Assembly (NCBI GenBank): GCA_018268915.1
Contig: JAFDVQ010000019.1
Location: forward strand, 52,496 to 116,495
Source: Acidobacteriota bacterium
Lineage (GTDB): Bacteria > Acidobacteriota > Terriglobia > Terriglobales > Acidobacteriaceae
Reading direction: 5' to 3'
DNA length: 64,000 nt
The notes beneath the pieces were generated by a model. The model saw nothing but the letters and a program-made list of their open reading frames with translations, was not told the DNA's origin and did no database searches. How positions within the stretch are numbered: position 1 is the stretch's first letter; each line of letters starts with the position of its first letter. The translations under genes were made by a program, and so were the position numbers. This document shows, piece by piece, positions 26,505 through 34,934 of the stretch.

Positions 26505-28376
26505 TTACTTCTGGGGGCTAGGGGACCCACCCTGTTGTGGGGGAGCCTGTTGCTGTTGCGGCTGAGGGCCTTCGTTCTGCTGAGGCGCCGGCTGATCTGC
26601 ACCCGCCGGCTGACTTCCGCCCGCTGCTGGCGAAGCACTCTGAGGGTTGCCTGGCGCTGGTTGGGCAGGCGCTGCGTTCTTGGCTGCTGATTGTGCTTCG
26701 TCGTAACGTTGCAGCCTGAAGTACACCGGTGTCACTTCCAATGGCATCTTGTCACGCGGATTCAACGGCGCATAAAGCTTTGCATTTAGCTGGTGCACAC
26801 GGTCATCCCAGGGATCGGTCTTCAACCAGCTGCCTAGGGGCAGTGCCGGGCTTTGCGTCAAATCATCCCAGTTGAGCCGGGGAGCACCCTTCGCCAACGC
26901 GGTCATCCAAGGTTGACCATCGGTCTTCAACAGGGAATCACCAAGCTTCGGTGTGTTGAGTGCCTTCAGCACCGAACCACGATCTGCGAGTTGCGACCAG
27001 TACAGGCCTGCCTTCGCCAGTTGATCCTTATACATCGAGGCATCCAGGTACTCCTGCGCCTTAGTGGCCGCTTCCTGGTTATCGTGGTCTGTATGATTCA
27101 TCGCGATGCGACGGAACGAAGCTTCATCGGGGAACATTAGACGGTCGTTGAACGCGTAACGCGTATCGATGTGGTGGCCGAGAGCGATATGCGCCAGTTC
27201 AAGCGAAACAACGGAGGCCAGCGTCGCCTCGTCCTTCGGCATTGTGTCGATCAATCCTTTGCTCAGCAGAATCGTATTGCCCACGGTCGTCGTTTCGATC
27301 GTGTCAGTCAACATGATCCGGCAGTGGACAGGAAGACTCAATTGCACGTTGTTCGGCACAACAAGGTTGGTAACAATTTGATCCAGAACCGTCTGCTCAA
27401 ACCCGTTTGGCGTCAGCGGAGCTACAAGCCCAGCCTGCTCGAGACGATCAATCACGTTGTTTTCGGCTTGCGCAACCCACTCGCGCGAAGCTTGCAGCGG
27501 GCTTACGTCGCCTGAGTCATCGCTCTTGTCCTCGGCGTCATCTACCTTCATGCTCACGCTCTCGCTGTCGCGAGTAGGAAGCTTAAGGCTATAGCCCCAG
27601 AAGTGCGTCTGTGCCTTGAGGCCGATTTGCTTCTCTCCGTCACGGCTGGTCTCTTCCACGTAGATAGCGACCGGCAGCCAGATTCCCGGCTGTACATTCA
27701 TGCGCCAGCTGTCGAAGTGGAAGTAGTAGCGCGAATCATCCTCGCTCCGCGGGCCGGTGTAGGTGCCGTTGAAGCGGACAACGTTGCCATCCTGATCTTC
27801 GATCCAGACGCGGCCATAGAAACGGCCCATCCCGGCGACTTTGGGATGAACGTCATAGACCCAGGTTCTCACCGAGCCAAGAAATTCACGGCGCACATAG
27901 TTGAACGCGTAATGCTGTTCATCGAATCCTGTCGGGTCGAGGAACATCATCTGCATGAAGCCCGTCGGATTGTAAGTGAAGTGCTTGTCTAATCCAAGCG
28001 CTTTCGTTAGTCCGCTGATTGCCGCGAATGAGCCCTTAAACCAGCCCTTTTTGTCCTTCGCATCGCGTGGCTCATAGCTCTTGTCAAAGAAGCCCTTGCC
28101 GAAGTCCACGCGGCTTAGCGTGTACTGGTCCCCGATCGGCACCTGCCAGAGTTTCACATCGGGCTTGGTGTCCTGGATGTAGGTCTCCACCAGCGGTGTG
28201 CGCTGCTGAATGGCCTTGATCAGGATCTTCTCCTGCCCGATCGACTTCTGCACGAGCGCGGCCTGGTCTGGTGTCAATGGGTGCGTCTGGTCGTATTTAG
28301 GTGTCTTCTTCGCCTCTGCCGCAGACACGCCCAAGAGCAGGGACAGGAGGGTAACAGGGATCTTTCTGTACATCAT
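26505..28376 (-). CDS. M48-like metalloprotease-fold protein lacking the first zinc histidine
   Basis: 623 residues with a signal peptide (to about residue 22). The N-terminal half (about 30-300) contains a beta-rich segment (RTWVYDVHPKVAGMGRFYGRVWIED) resembling LolA-like lipoprotein-sorting folds. The second half has the layout of M48 peptidases: NTILLSKGLIDTMPKDEATLASVVSLELAHIALGHH. In active M48 enzymes the motif is HExxH; here it reads LELAH near residue 390, so the first His is Leu while the Glu, second His and downstream His-His remain. The C-terminus (about 560-623) is Gln/Pro-rich and low complexity. Probably an exported, catalytically impaired or altered member. It is downstream of tonB on the same strand, with about 97 bp between. 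Confidence 0.75.
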   Translation of the reverse strand: MMYRKIPVTLLSLLLGVSAAEAKKTPKYDQTHPLTPDQAALVQKSIGQEKILIKAIQQRTPLVETYIQDTKPDVKLWQVPIGDQYTLSRVDFGKGFFDKSYEPRDAKDKKGWFKGSFAAISGLTKALGLDKHFTYNPTGFMQMMFLDPTGFDEQHYAFNYVRREFLGSVRTWVYDVHPKVAGMGRFYGRVWIEDQDGNVVRFNGTYTGPRSEDDSRYYFHFDSWRMNVQPGIWLPVAIYVEETSRDGEKQIGLKAQTHFWGYSLKLPTRDSESVSMKVDDAEDKSDDSGDVSPLQASREWVAQAENNVIDRLEQAGLVAPLTPNGFEQTVLDQIVTNLVVPNNVQLSLPVHCRIMLTDTIETTTVGNTILLSKGLIDTMPKDEATLASVVSLELAHIALGHHIDTRYAFNDRLMFPDEASFRRIAMNHTDHDNQEAATKAQEYLDASMYKDQLAKAGLYWSQLADRGSVLKALNTPKLGDSLLKTDGQPWMTALAKGAPRLNWDDLTQSPALPLGSWLKTDPWDDRVHQLNAKLYAPLNPRDKMPLEVTPVYFRLQRYDEAQSAAKNAAPAQPAPGNPQSASPAAGGSQPAGADQPAPQQNEGPQPQQQQAPPQQGGSPSPQK

Positions 28377-28473
28377 TTTCTCCTAGGACTTCTTGTCTTT
28401 CCATGACAGCGGCTTTTCATTTCTGAACGAGCTACTTCGCCGGTTGTCGTAAACACAGCAAACATTTCGAGCA

Positions 28474-29529
28474 CTATGCGAGTTGGAAGGTGATGGTGAT
28501 GTTGGTTGTCAAATCGACTGCCTGTCCGTTGCGAGTCGCCGGACGGAAACGAATCTGCGAAGCAACCCGGCGAGCCTCCTCGTCCAGTCCATGCCCAAGG
28601 CCGCGTACCACGCTGTTGATAACCACCTGGCCTGTTGCGGTAAATGTCACCCGCAGAACCACATCGCCTTGCACCTTCAGCTGACGTGCTTCGGCGGTGT
28701 ACTGCACCGGAGGCTTCGAGAGAACTTCAAGGCTCGTCGGAGCTACTTCTTTTCTCTGCTGTGCCGCGGGAGTTGCCGCAACCTGATTCTGAATGCCCGC
28801 CGATCCAACCTTGCCCCCAGTTGAATAACCCGTCGAAGCCGTGCCCGTGCCGGCGGGAATTCCAGCCTGTGCAACCTTGCCGACGGTGCCAGCGTTCGAT
28901 CCAGATTTCAACCCATTGCCGATGCCGGCCGAACCGACGACTCCGTGTGGCGCTACGGCTGGTCCCTGCATTCCGCCATATGGATTTCCGATTGCAGCTA
29001 CTGTTGCAGGCCGTGTCGCATTCGGATTGGGAGTGACGCCAAATGTCTCGCCGAGGTGCACCGGGGCTGTAGATGCCTTCATAGCATTGTTCTGCGCTGG
29101 CATTGCAGCCGTAAGAGCAGCCTTGGGCTGCGGAGCCAGAATGATTGCTGGTTTCGCTGCCTTGATCTCAGGAGTATTGAGCTTCGCTTCCATCTCGATA
29201 GGCTTCAACGCCGGTTTGGGCTCCATCTTCGGCATCTTGATTTTTGGCTGTTCCATCTGGACTTCCAGCTTTGGCTTGGGAAGATCAGGAAGTTTCGGCG
29301 GAGGCGGTGTCTTGAACTTCGGCTGAGGCGGAGGAGTCGTCGGGAAAATGAGCTCCGTCTGCTCAAAGTGGCGCTGCTGCAAAACGTGCTTCGCAGTCAT
29401 TCCCACCCAGATCATCAGGCCAAGAATTACCGCATTGACGGTTGCGCTGGTAAGAAACGACGCTGACCGCCCCTCCGGCTCGGGGAGCAAGCCGAAGCTG
29501 GTTTGACCAGGATAGCCACTCATCTGCAT
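28474..29529 (-). CDS. tonB: Energy transducer TonB
   Basis: 351 residues. One membrane anchor (about 24-46), then a proline/lysine-rich neck (PTTPPPQPKFKTPPPPKLPDLPKPKLEVQ) and a Gly/Ala-rich spacer, ending in the TonB C-terminal domain (about 265-351) with AEARQLKVQGDVVLRVTFTATGQV, LGHGLDEEARRVASQIRFRPATRNGQAV and a final beta-strand ITITFQLA. TonB couples proton-motive force from ExbB/ExbD to outer-membrane receptors; exbB and exbD are not in the window. CGAGG before the ATG supports the start. Confidence 0.93.
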   Translation of the reverse strand: MQMSGYPGQTSFGLLPEPEGRSASFLTSATVNAVILGLMIWVGMTAKHVLQQRHFEQTELIFPTTPPPQPKFKTPPPPKLPDLPKPKLEVQMEQPKIKMPKMEPKPALKPIEMEAKLNTPEIKAAKPAIILAPQPKAALTAAMPAQNNAMKASTAPVHLGETFGVTPNPNATRPATVAAIGNPYGGMQGPAVAPHGVVGSAGIGNGLKSGSNAGTVGKVAQAGIPAGTGTASTGYSTGGKVGSAGIQNQVAATPAAQQRKEVAPTSLEVLSKPPVQYTAEARQLKVQGDVVLRVTFTATGQVVINSVVRGLGHGLDEEARRVASQIRFRPATRNGQAVDLTTNITITFQLA

Positions 29530-30199
29530 TTGGTTACCTCGGGGATTGCCATGAAGGCGGCGTCTTGAGTCTGATGGAAGCCCGTCGACACAACGTGAAG
29601 GCCGAATGAATCCTGACGATGACTTGCCATTTTGCCCCTAGCCTTTTCCGGGCGTGCATTGTCGCTTTTCAGTGGCCGCAAGTGATCCTCATATGTCGCG
29701 GCAACTGGCTGAATCCAAAAAGATAGCGTCTTGCTATGCGGGCACCTGAAGCAGGGGACTTTTGTGCTCCAAAGGGCCGCGTGCTCTGTTTGACCTCGCT
29801 CCTCCTGAAACGGAAGGAACGGTACTCTTGAGTCTGCCTTTATGGTATCGGAACAGGTTACCCAAAAGCCAGAGGGGCGGTCGCCAAATTGCCGGTTCTT
29901 ACCCTGCTCTGTAAACCCCTCTCCTTGATACCGTCCCGCGCGCATCTTGCCTCTCCCAAGTCCCAAAAAGAATCGAATGATCTTTCGCAGAGATCCTCGT
30001 GGGAGGTGGGAAAAAGAAACTACTTACTGCGCCGCACATTCCCTCAAACCCGGGCTCTGAACCAGTGTTTCGTTCATTAAGCCGCGAAGTTTGAGCCAGC
30101 CGTCTGACGACGGTCTCGTTCAAACAGCGCAAACCCTCTGGTTGCCTTGCTGTAATAGACTCACGGTAACCCAATCCGCTTTGGAAGGACACTACTTTT
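29530..30199. other. Large divergent intergenic region, tonB to galE
   Basis: 670 bases with short open frames that match no family and lack ribosome sites. An imperfect nested hairpin sits at 30089-30125 (GTTTGA ... CCGTC TGAC GACGG ... TCAAAC), upstream of galE. The region must hold the tonB and galE promoters; its length leaves room for a small RNA or a repeat remnant, but I see no diagnostic motif. Confidence 0.4.
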
Positions 30200-31213
30200 G
30201 TGAGAACTTTGGTTACCGGAGGTGCAGGGTATGTCGGCGGTACAGTTGCCGCTCTGCTCCTCTCGCAAGGTCATCAACCCGTTGTATTTGACAACCTTTG
30301 CCATGCTCGCCGCGAGATGGTTCCAACCGGGGTTGAGTTCATTGAAGGCGACATAGCCGACCGCGACCTGCTCAAAAAGATTTTCAAGTCAGCAAAAAAC
30401 GAAGGCAAGCCCTTTGACTCGATTCTCCACTTCGCTGCCCTCATAGAAGCCGGCGATTCCATGGTTCGCCCCGAAGCCTACTTTCGAAACAACACCGCCT
30501 CCACACTGGCGATGCTTGAGGCAGTGATCGCCGAAGGTCCCCGTCGCCTCGTCTTTTCTTCTACAGCGGCCGTCTACGGGGAGCCCGAGTCGGTTCCCAT
30601 CGTCGAAAACGCCCGCCTCAAACCGACCAACGTGTACGGCGAGTCAAAGCTTGTGGTGGAGACGATGCTCAACTGGTTCCACTCGATCCACGGTCTCCGC
30701 TCGGTCGCTCTGCGCTACTTCAACGTTGCCGGTGCCCCGGAAAGCCCCGACGGAATCATCCGAGGCGAAGACCATGAGCCTGAATCACACCTCATCCCGC
30801 TGATCCTTGACGTTGCCCTCGGCCGTCGCAAGTCAATCCGCATTTATGGCGACGACTACTCCACTCCCGATGGCACCTGCATCCGCGATTACATCCACGT
30901 CTCCGATCTCGCCGACGCACATCTCCGCGCACTCAAAGCCCTGGAAACCGATGCCTCCGCGAAGGCGCGCCTCATCTACAACCTCGGCAATGGTCAGGGC
31001 TTCAGCGTTCGCGAAGTCATCGAATCAGCCCGACGCGTGACGGGGCATGCAATTCCGGCGGAACTTCACCCCCGCCGCCCCGGCGATCCCGCGGTCCTGG
31101 TCGCAAGTTCTGATAAGGCCATCGCGGAACTCGGCTGGAAGCCGCACTACACACAACTCGACGACATCATTCGCACCGCCTGGACGTGGCACCAGAAACG
31201 TTACAGATCCTGA
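30200..31213 (+). CDS. galE: UDP-glucose 4-epimerase
   Basis: NAD-dependent extended SDR that interconverts UDP-glucose and UDP-galactose for surface glycan synthesis. 337 residues. TGGAGYVGG binds NAD (residues 6-14); the catalytic Tyr146 and Lys150 are in VYGESK; Ser near 121-122 is present (FSSTAAVYGEPE); the sugar-nucleotide region NVAGAPESPDGIIRGEDHEPESHLIPL and the late motif YGDDYSTPDGTCIRDYIHVSDLADAH are diagnostic. GTG start with GGAAGGA upstream. The S24/S26-like gene begins 17 bp later, so they may be co-transcribed. Confidence 0.95.
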   Translation: MRTLVTGGAGYVGGTVAALLLSQGHQPVVFDNLCHARREMVPTGVEFIEGDIADRDLLKKIFKSAKNEGKPFDSILHFAALIEAGDSMVRPEAYFRNNTASTLAMLEAVIAEGPRRLVFSSTAAVYGEPESVPIVENARLKPTNVYGESKLVVETMLNWFHSIHGLRSVALRYFNVAGAPESPDGIIRGEDHEPESHLIPLILDVALGRRKSIRIYGDDYSTPDGTCIRDYIHVSDLADAHLRALKALETDASAKARLIYNLGNGQGFSVREVIESARRVTGHAIPAELHPRRPGDPAVLVASSDKAIAELGWKPHYTQLDDIIRTAWTWHQKRYRS

Positions 31214-31230
31214 GCTTTCGGAGTACCTGA

Positions 31231-31533
31231 TTGGGTTGGGCCGCGCAATATATCAAGCAACTCCGAGAAGGCAAGCCCGTTTCATTCCGGCCTCGAGGAC
31301 ACTCAATGAAGGGTCGGATCGACTCGGGCCAGCTCTGCACGGTCGTTCCCGTTGATGTCTCCACGATCGAAGTGAATGACATCGTTCTCTGTAAGGTTCA
31401 CGGAAGCGAGTACCTGCACCTCGTAAAAGCAATCAGCGGATCGCGCTTCCAAATTGGAAACAATCGCGGAGGGATAAACGGCTGGGTTGGTCCGAATGCG
31501 ATCTTCGGAAAATGCGTGAGCATTCAGAGCTGA
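31231..31533 (+). CDS. Minimal S24/S26-like serine peptidase domain protein
   Basis: 100 residues. The sequence carries the core of the LexA/signal-peptidase fold: FRPRGHSMKGRIDSGQL with the nucleophile Ser (near residue 25), then NDIVLCKV, YLHLVKAI with a possible general-base Lys, and IGNNRGGINGWVGPNAIFGKCV resembling the closing box of S26 enzymes. There is no membrane segment and no DNA-binding domain, so it is neither a usual signal peptidase nor a LexA. A TTG start with GGAG eight bases upstream is the only reasonable one. Role unknown; no likely substrate is adjacent. Confidence 0.72.
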   Translation: MGWAAQYIKQLREGKPVSFRPRGHSMKGRIDSGQLCTVVPVDVSTIEVNDIVLCKVHGSEYLHLVKAISGSRFQIGNNRGGINGWVGPNAIFGKCVSIQS

Positions 31534-31745
31534 TCAAAGATCCAAATCGCGCTGACACTGTTGTAAAATCGGGCCGCCATGATGATTCGTATCTCCGCTG
31601 TATTTCTGTAAATCCGCACTGTCTTGCCCCATCGCCTGAGCCTTTGCTACGCAAAATTGCCCGAGGCTCAGAGTGGCGAATGCTGGAGTCGCGCCTGCGG
31701 CTCCGCTACAGAATCGCGCTTTGCATAAAGCAGGAGATTCGAAAC

Positions 31746-32582
31746 ATGCCCATGTATCCAGGTGTGCGCAACCGCGCTAAGGCCAGTAACCATCCCCGCT
31801 TGATCACGCAGAACAAGATCAACACTTTCATTCGCGATGGTTATCTGCGCATCGACGATGCCTTCTCTTCCGAAACAGCTGACGCTGCTCGCGAGATCCT
31901 CTGGCGCGACTCCGGCTGCGATCCCAACAACACGTCCACTTGGACAAAACCCGTCATCCGTCTGTGGGATTATCCGCAAGCGCCATTCCGCGAGGCAGCA
32001 AACACCCCAGCCCTGCAGAACGCATTCGACACGCTCGTAGGCAAAGGTCGATGGATTCCGCGCGAAAGTCTCGGATCGTTCCCGATTCGTTTTCCGCATG
32101 CCGACGACCCCGGTGACACTGGCTGGCACGTTGACGCAAGCTATCCACCCGATCCACCCACCAACGAGTATCTCCACTGGCGAGTCAACATCAGCTCGAA
32201 GGGCAGGGCATTGCTCATGCTGTTCCTCTTCTCCGACGTTAGCGAATCCGACGCGCCTACCCGCATTCGTGTTGGCTCCCACATGACCGTCGCACGCCTT
32301 CTCGCCCCTGCTGGTGAACAAGGAATGTCGATGATCGAAATCTCCACTGCTGCTGCGTCAGCAACACAAAGCGTGGAAGAGGTCCTTGCGACCGGGGACG
32401 CCGGGACCGTATACCTTTGCCACCCCTTCCTTCTCCACGCCGCACAGCCCCATCGTGGGAAGACGCCTCGTTTCATGGCCCAGCCGCCTCTATTTCCAAG
32501 CGCGCCATTTGAGATGGATCGCACTGACGGCGACCTCTCACCGGTTGAGAAGGCGACAAAAATCGGGATTGGCACAGCGTGA
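31746..32582 (+). CDS. Phytanoyl-CoA dioxygenase (PhyH) family protein
   Basis: 278 residues from the ATG at 31746, chosen because AGGAG lies nine bases upstream and the family similarity begins there (FIRDGYLRIDDAF); the frame is open another 78 codons upstream without similarity. Fe(II)/2-oxoglutarate oxygenase signs: WHVD (His-x-Asp, near residue 126), the oxoglutarate region with SDVSESDAPTRIRVGSH, and the distal His in VYLCHPFLLHAAQPHRG with the Arg that binds 2OG. Substrate unknown; family members hydroxylate lipids and small molecules. Confidence 0.85.
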   Translation: MPMYPGVRNRAKASNHPRLITQNKINTFIRDGYLRIDDAFSSETADAAREILWRDSGCDPNNTSTWTKPVIRLWDYPQAPFREAANTPALQNAFDTLVGKGRWIPRESLGSFPIRFPHADDPGDTGWHVDASYPPDPPTNEYLHWRVNISSKGRALLMLFLFSDVSESDAPTRIRVGSHMTVARLLAPAGEQGMSMIEISTAAASATQSVEEVLATGDAGTVYLCHPFLLHAAQPHRGKTPRFMAQPPLFPSAPFEMDRTDGDLSPVEKATKIGIGTA

Positions 32583-32598
32583 AGCATGCCGATTTAAT

Positions 32599-32626
32599 CT
32601 CAGGGGCGCATGTGTGCGCTCCTGAG
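32599..32626. terminator. Hairpin between convergent PhyH and SET genes
   Basis: 12-bp stem with one G-T pair: CTCAGGGGCGCA (32599-32610) and TGCGCTCCTGAG (32615-32626) around TGTG. It overlaps the last codons of the SET-domain gene and lies 16 bases after the PhyH stop. It probably ends transcripts from both sides, although T-tracts are poor. Confidence 0.5.
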
Positions 32627-33127
32627 GAACAGACGAATGCGAGCGGCGTGGACTCTCGCAAACCACGGATCGAGATAAGGCAGGTTCTCAAGCTGAAGTT
32701 CGAGAGGAAGGCAAAAGAAATCGCACTTGTGAACACCCAGGCAATTCTCTGAGTTACAGCGGCATTCCCATACATCGCCATCGATTGCGTTCAGCGCATA
32801 GTCCATCAATATCTCTTCGCCGGCTGTAATATCGCGTTTGGCGAGCAAGAAACGTTCGCGCTTGACGGAATATACGTAGCAATTCGGGTCACAGGAGTGA
32901 TTGATAGAGCGCTCCGGCATCTGCATCAACACGACCGTTCCGTCGGGCAGAAAGTCGCGATGATATTCCAATTCTCCGGCTTCGGGCCGGAGAGGATGTT
33001 CCGAGTCTACAACCCGGGAATCATCGAGATGCAAAAGCACCCCACCCCGTCGAAAAGCCTGATTTGCGAAGACTCCGTTGCCCTGTATCGGTGAAGGGGA
33101 AACGGAAACACCCGAAATGCGTGTCAT
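32600..33127 (-). CDS. SET-domain lysine methyltransferase-like protein
   Basis: 175 residues. The SET fold is recognisable from GNGVFANQAFRRGGVLLHLDDSR, the SAM/pseudoknot motif NHSCDPNCYV (near residue 77), AKRDITAGEEILMDYAL, and a post-SET-like cysteine set WECRCNSENCLG. SET enzymes methylate protein lysines with SAM; in bacteria the substrates are mostly unknown. No ribosome site is properly spaced: GGGAG touches the ATG, and a TATGCT box lies eight bases upstream, so it may be near-leaderless. Convergent with the PhyH gene and divergent from the MFS transporter gene. Confidence 0.85.
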   Translation of the reverse strand: MTRISGVSVSPSPIQGNGVFANQAFRRGGVLLHLDDSRVVDSEHPLRPEAGELEYHRDFLPDGTVVLMQMPERSINHSCDPNCYVYSVKRERFLLAKRDITAGEEILMDYALNAIDGDVWECRCNSENCLGVHKCDFFCLPLELQLENLPYLDPWFARVHAARIRLFLRSAHMRP

Positions 33128-33277
33128 CTCCCGTCAGCATACCTTCGAAACATTGAATAAGGCGGTTATTGTCCTCGATTTCTCTTGACGACCCCATACG
33201 CCCACCCGCACAGTGAACCAGCAGTCCCGCTGTGCCCCTGCTGATGGAAGGGACTTTGTACGAGGTCGAATCAGCAG

Positions 33278-34786
33278 ATGTCTGCCCAGCATTCAATAGC
33301 CATCGGCCCCGCCACATCCGCTTCTCTAATCCGTGTCGTCCTTGGCTCTGCTACAGGGACGCTCATCGAGTGGTATGACTTTTACATCTTCGGCGCGCTC
33401 ACTTCGGTTCTCGCCGTTAAGTTCTATCCGCCCGAAAATCAGACCTTCGCACTGATTGCCTACCTCGCCACATTCGCAGCTGGGTTTCTAGTTCGTCCGT
33501 TTGGTGCTCTCTTCTTTGGCTGTATTGGCGACCTCGTTGGCCGTCGCATCGCATTCATCTTCACGCTCTCCATCATGGGTGGATCAACAGCAGCCGTTGG
33601 CCTTCTGCCCACATTTCAAACTGCCGGCTGGATCGCGCCCATCGCCCTTATCGTCATCCGGCTGCTGCAGGGCCTGGCTCTCGGCGGAGAATATGGAGGC
33701 GCCGCCGTTTACCTGGCCGAACACGTTCCCGACGGCAAGCGCGGCTTCTACACGAGCTTCCTGCAAACTACCGCAGGCCTCGGCATGATCGCGTCGCTTA
33801 CCGTGATTCTCGCCACCGAGCACTCCATGAACGGCGCTGCGTTCCAGCGCTGGGGATGGCGTTTGCCATTTTTGCTCTCGCTCATCTTCGTTGCCGTCTC
33901 GCTCGTCATCCGAATCCGAATGAGCGAGTCGCCCATCTTTGCGCACGTCAAAGCCACCGGCTCGCAATGCTCTCGCCCCCTCAAGGAAGCATTTGGCAAC
34001 TGGCCGAACCTCAAGCAGGTTCTCGTCTCGCTCTTCGGAGCCGCAGCGGGCCAAGCCGTCGTCTCCTACACTGGCCTCTTCTATGCGCTCTTCTACATGC
34101 AGAACATTCTGCGCATCAGCACCCATGACGCGAACGTGATCGCCCTCTGCGGCCTAGTGATCGCCACACCCACCTTCGTCTTCTTCGGAGCGGTTTCCGA
34201 CCGCATTGGCCGCAAAAGAGTAATGCTTGCTGGAATGCTTCTTTGTCTCGTCTGCATATACCCCATCTACCGAGCTATGCAGGAGGCGGCGGGTAACAAG
34301 GTTGTAGCCGTCACATCCACAAAGGATTCCGTGACCGGCGAAACCCATCTCACGCCTCTCACCCGCATCGACGCTACCCAAGCTCTCGCCGCTGCTCCCC
34401 AAGCCGACCATGCAAACCTGCCGCTGCTGATTCTGCTCATTTGTCTGCAGAACATCTTTTCCTGCATGGTCTACGGCCCCATCGCCGCCTACCTCGTCGA
34501 AGCTTTTCCCGCAAAGATCCGGTACACTTCGGTTTCCTTGCCCTACCACCTCGGCAACGGCATCTTCGGAGGACTTCTGCCGGTCATCGGAGTAGGTCTT
34601 TGCGCCGCCACCGGAAACATCTACGCAGGCCTGCTCTTCCCAATCTCCGTAACCGCGTTGTCATTGCTGGTGGGCAGCCTTTTCCTTAAAGAGAGCTCCG
34701 GCACCCTGATCTGGTCTGAAATCCAGCTGCCTGCACCTGCTGACGGCGTTGTAGACAGAACGCCACTTCCAGCCACTTCTGACTGA
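33278..34786 (+). CDS. MFS transporter, metabolite:H+ symporter (ProP-like) family
   Basis: 502 residues with 12 membrane segments. MHS-family signs: GTLIEWYDFYIFGAL in segment 1, RPFGALFFGCIGDLVGRR after segment 2, LLQGLALGGEYGGAAVYLAEH in segment 4, and SDRIGRKRVM in the second half. A non-membrane insertion of about 60 residues lies between segments 8 and 9 (around 335-380). Members move organic acids, osmolytes or amino acids with protons. The acetyl-CoA synthetase gene follows 148 bp downstream, so a monocarboxylate is a reasonable guess. Confidence 0.88.
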   Translation: MSAQHSIAIGPATSASLIRVVLGSATGTLIEWYDFYIFGALTSVLAVKFYPPENQTFALIAYLATFAAGFLVRPFGALFFGCIGDLVGRRIAFIFTLSIMGGSTAAVGLLPTFQTAGWIAPIALIVIRLLQGLALGGEYGGAAVYLAEHVPDGKRGFYTSFLQTTAGLGMIASLTVILATEHSMNGAAFQRWGWRLPFLLSLIFVAVSLVIRIRMSESPIFAHVKATGSQCSRPLKEAFGNWPNLKQVLVSLFGAAAGQAVVSYTGLFYALFYMQNILRISTHDANVIALCGLVIATPTFVFFGAVSDRIGRKRVMLAGMLLCLVCIYPIYRAMQEAAGNKVVAVTSTKDSVTGETHLTPLTRIDATQALAAAPQADHANLPLLILLICLQNIFSCMVYGPIAAYLVEAFPAKIRYTSVSLPYHLGNGIFGGLLPVIGVGLCAATGNIYAGLLFPISVTALSLLVGSLFLKESSGTLIWSEIQLPAPADGVVDRTPLPATSD

Positions 34787-34934
34787 ATCTCTGATCACTG
34801 GCCGCTCTACTTGCCCCTCACACCCCCGCCCCGATAAAGTTGCAGCGACACCAGTTGCCGCCGGCGCTCCGCACACAACGCGCGTCAGCCGCTCAAGACT
34901 TCCACTCCAGCGACTTCCCTGAAGGAATCCATTC

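Noticed and set aside
29520..29966. 148-residue minus-strand open frame upstream of tonB
   Set aside because: No ribosome site, no similarity, composition unlike the neighbouring genes.
31512..31745. 78-codon N-terminal extension of the PhyH protein
   Set aside because: The extension overlaps the upstream gene, lacks similarity, and a well-placed AGGAG precedes the ATG at 31746.
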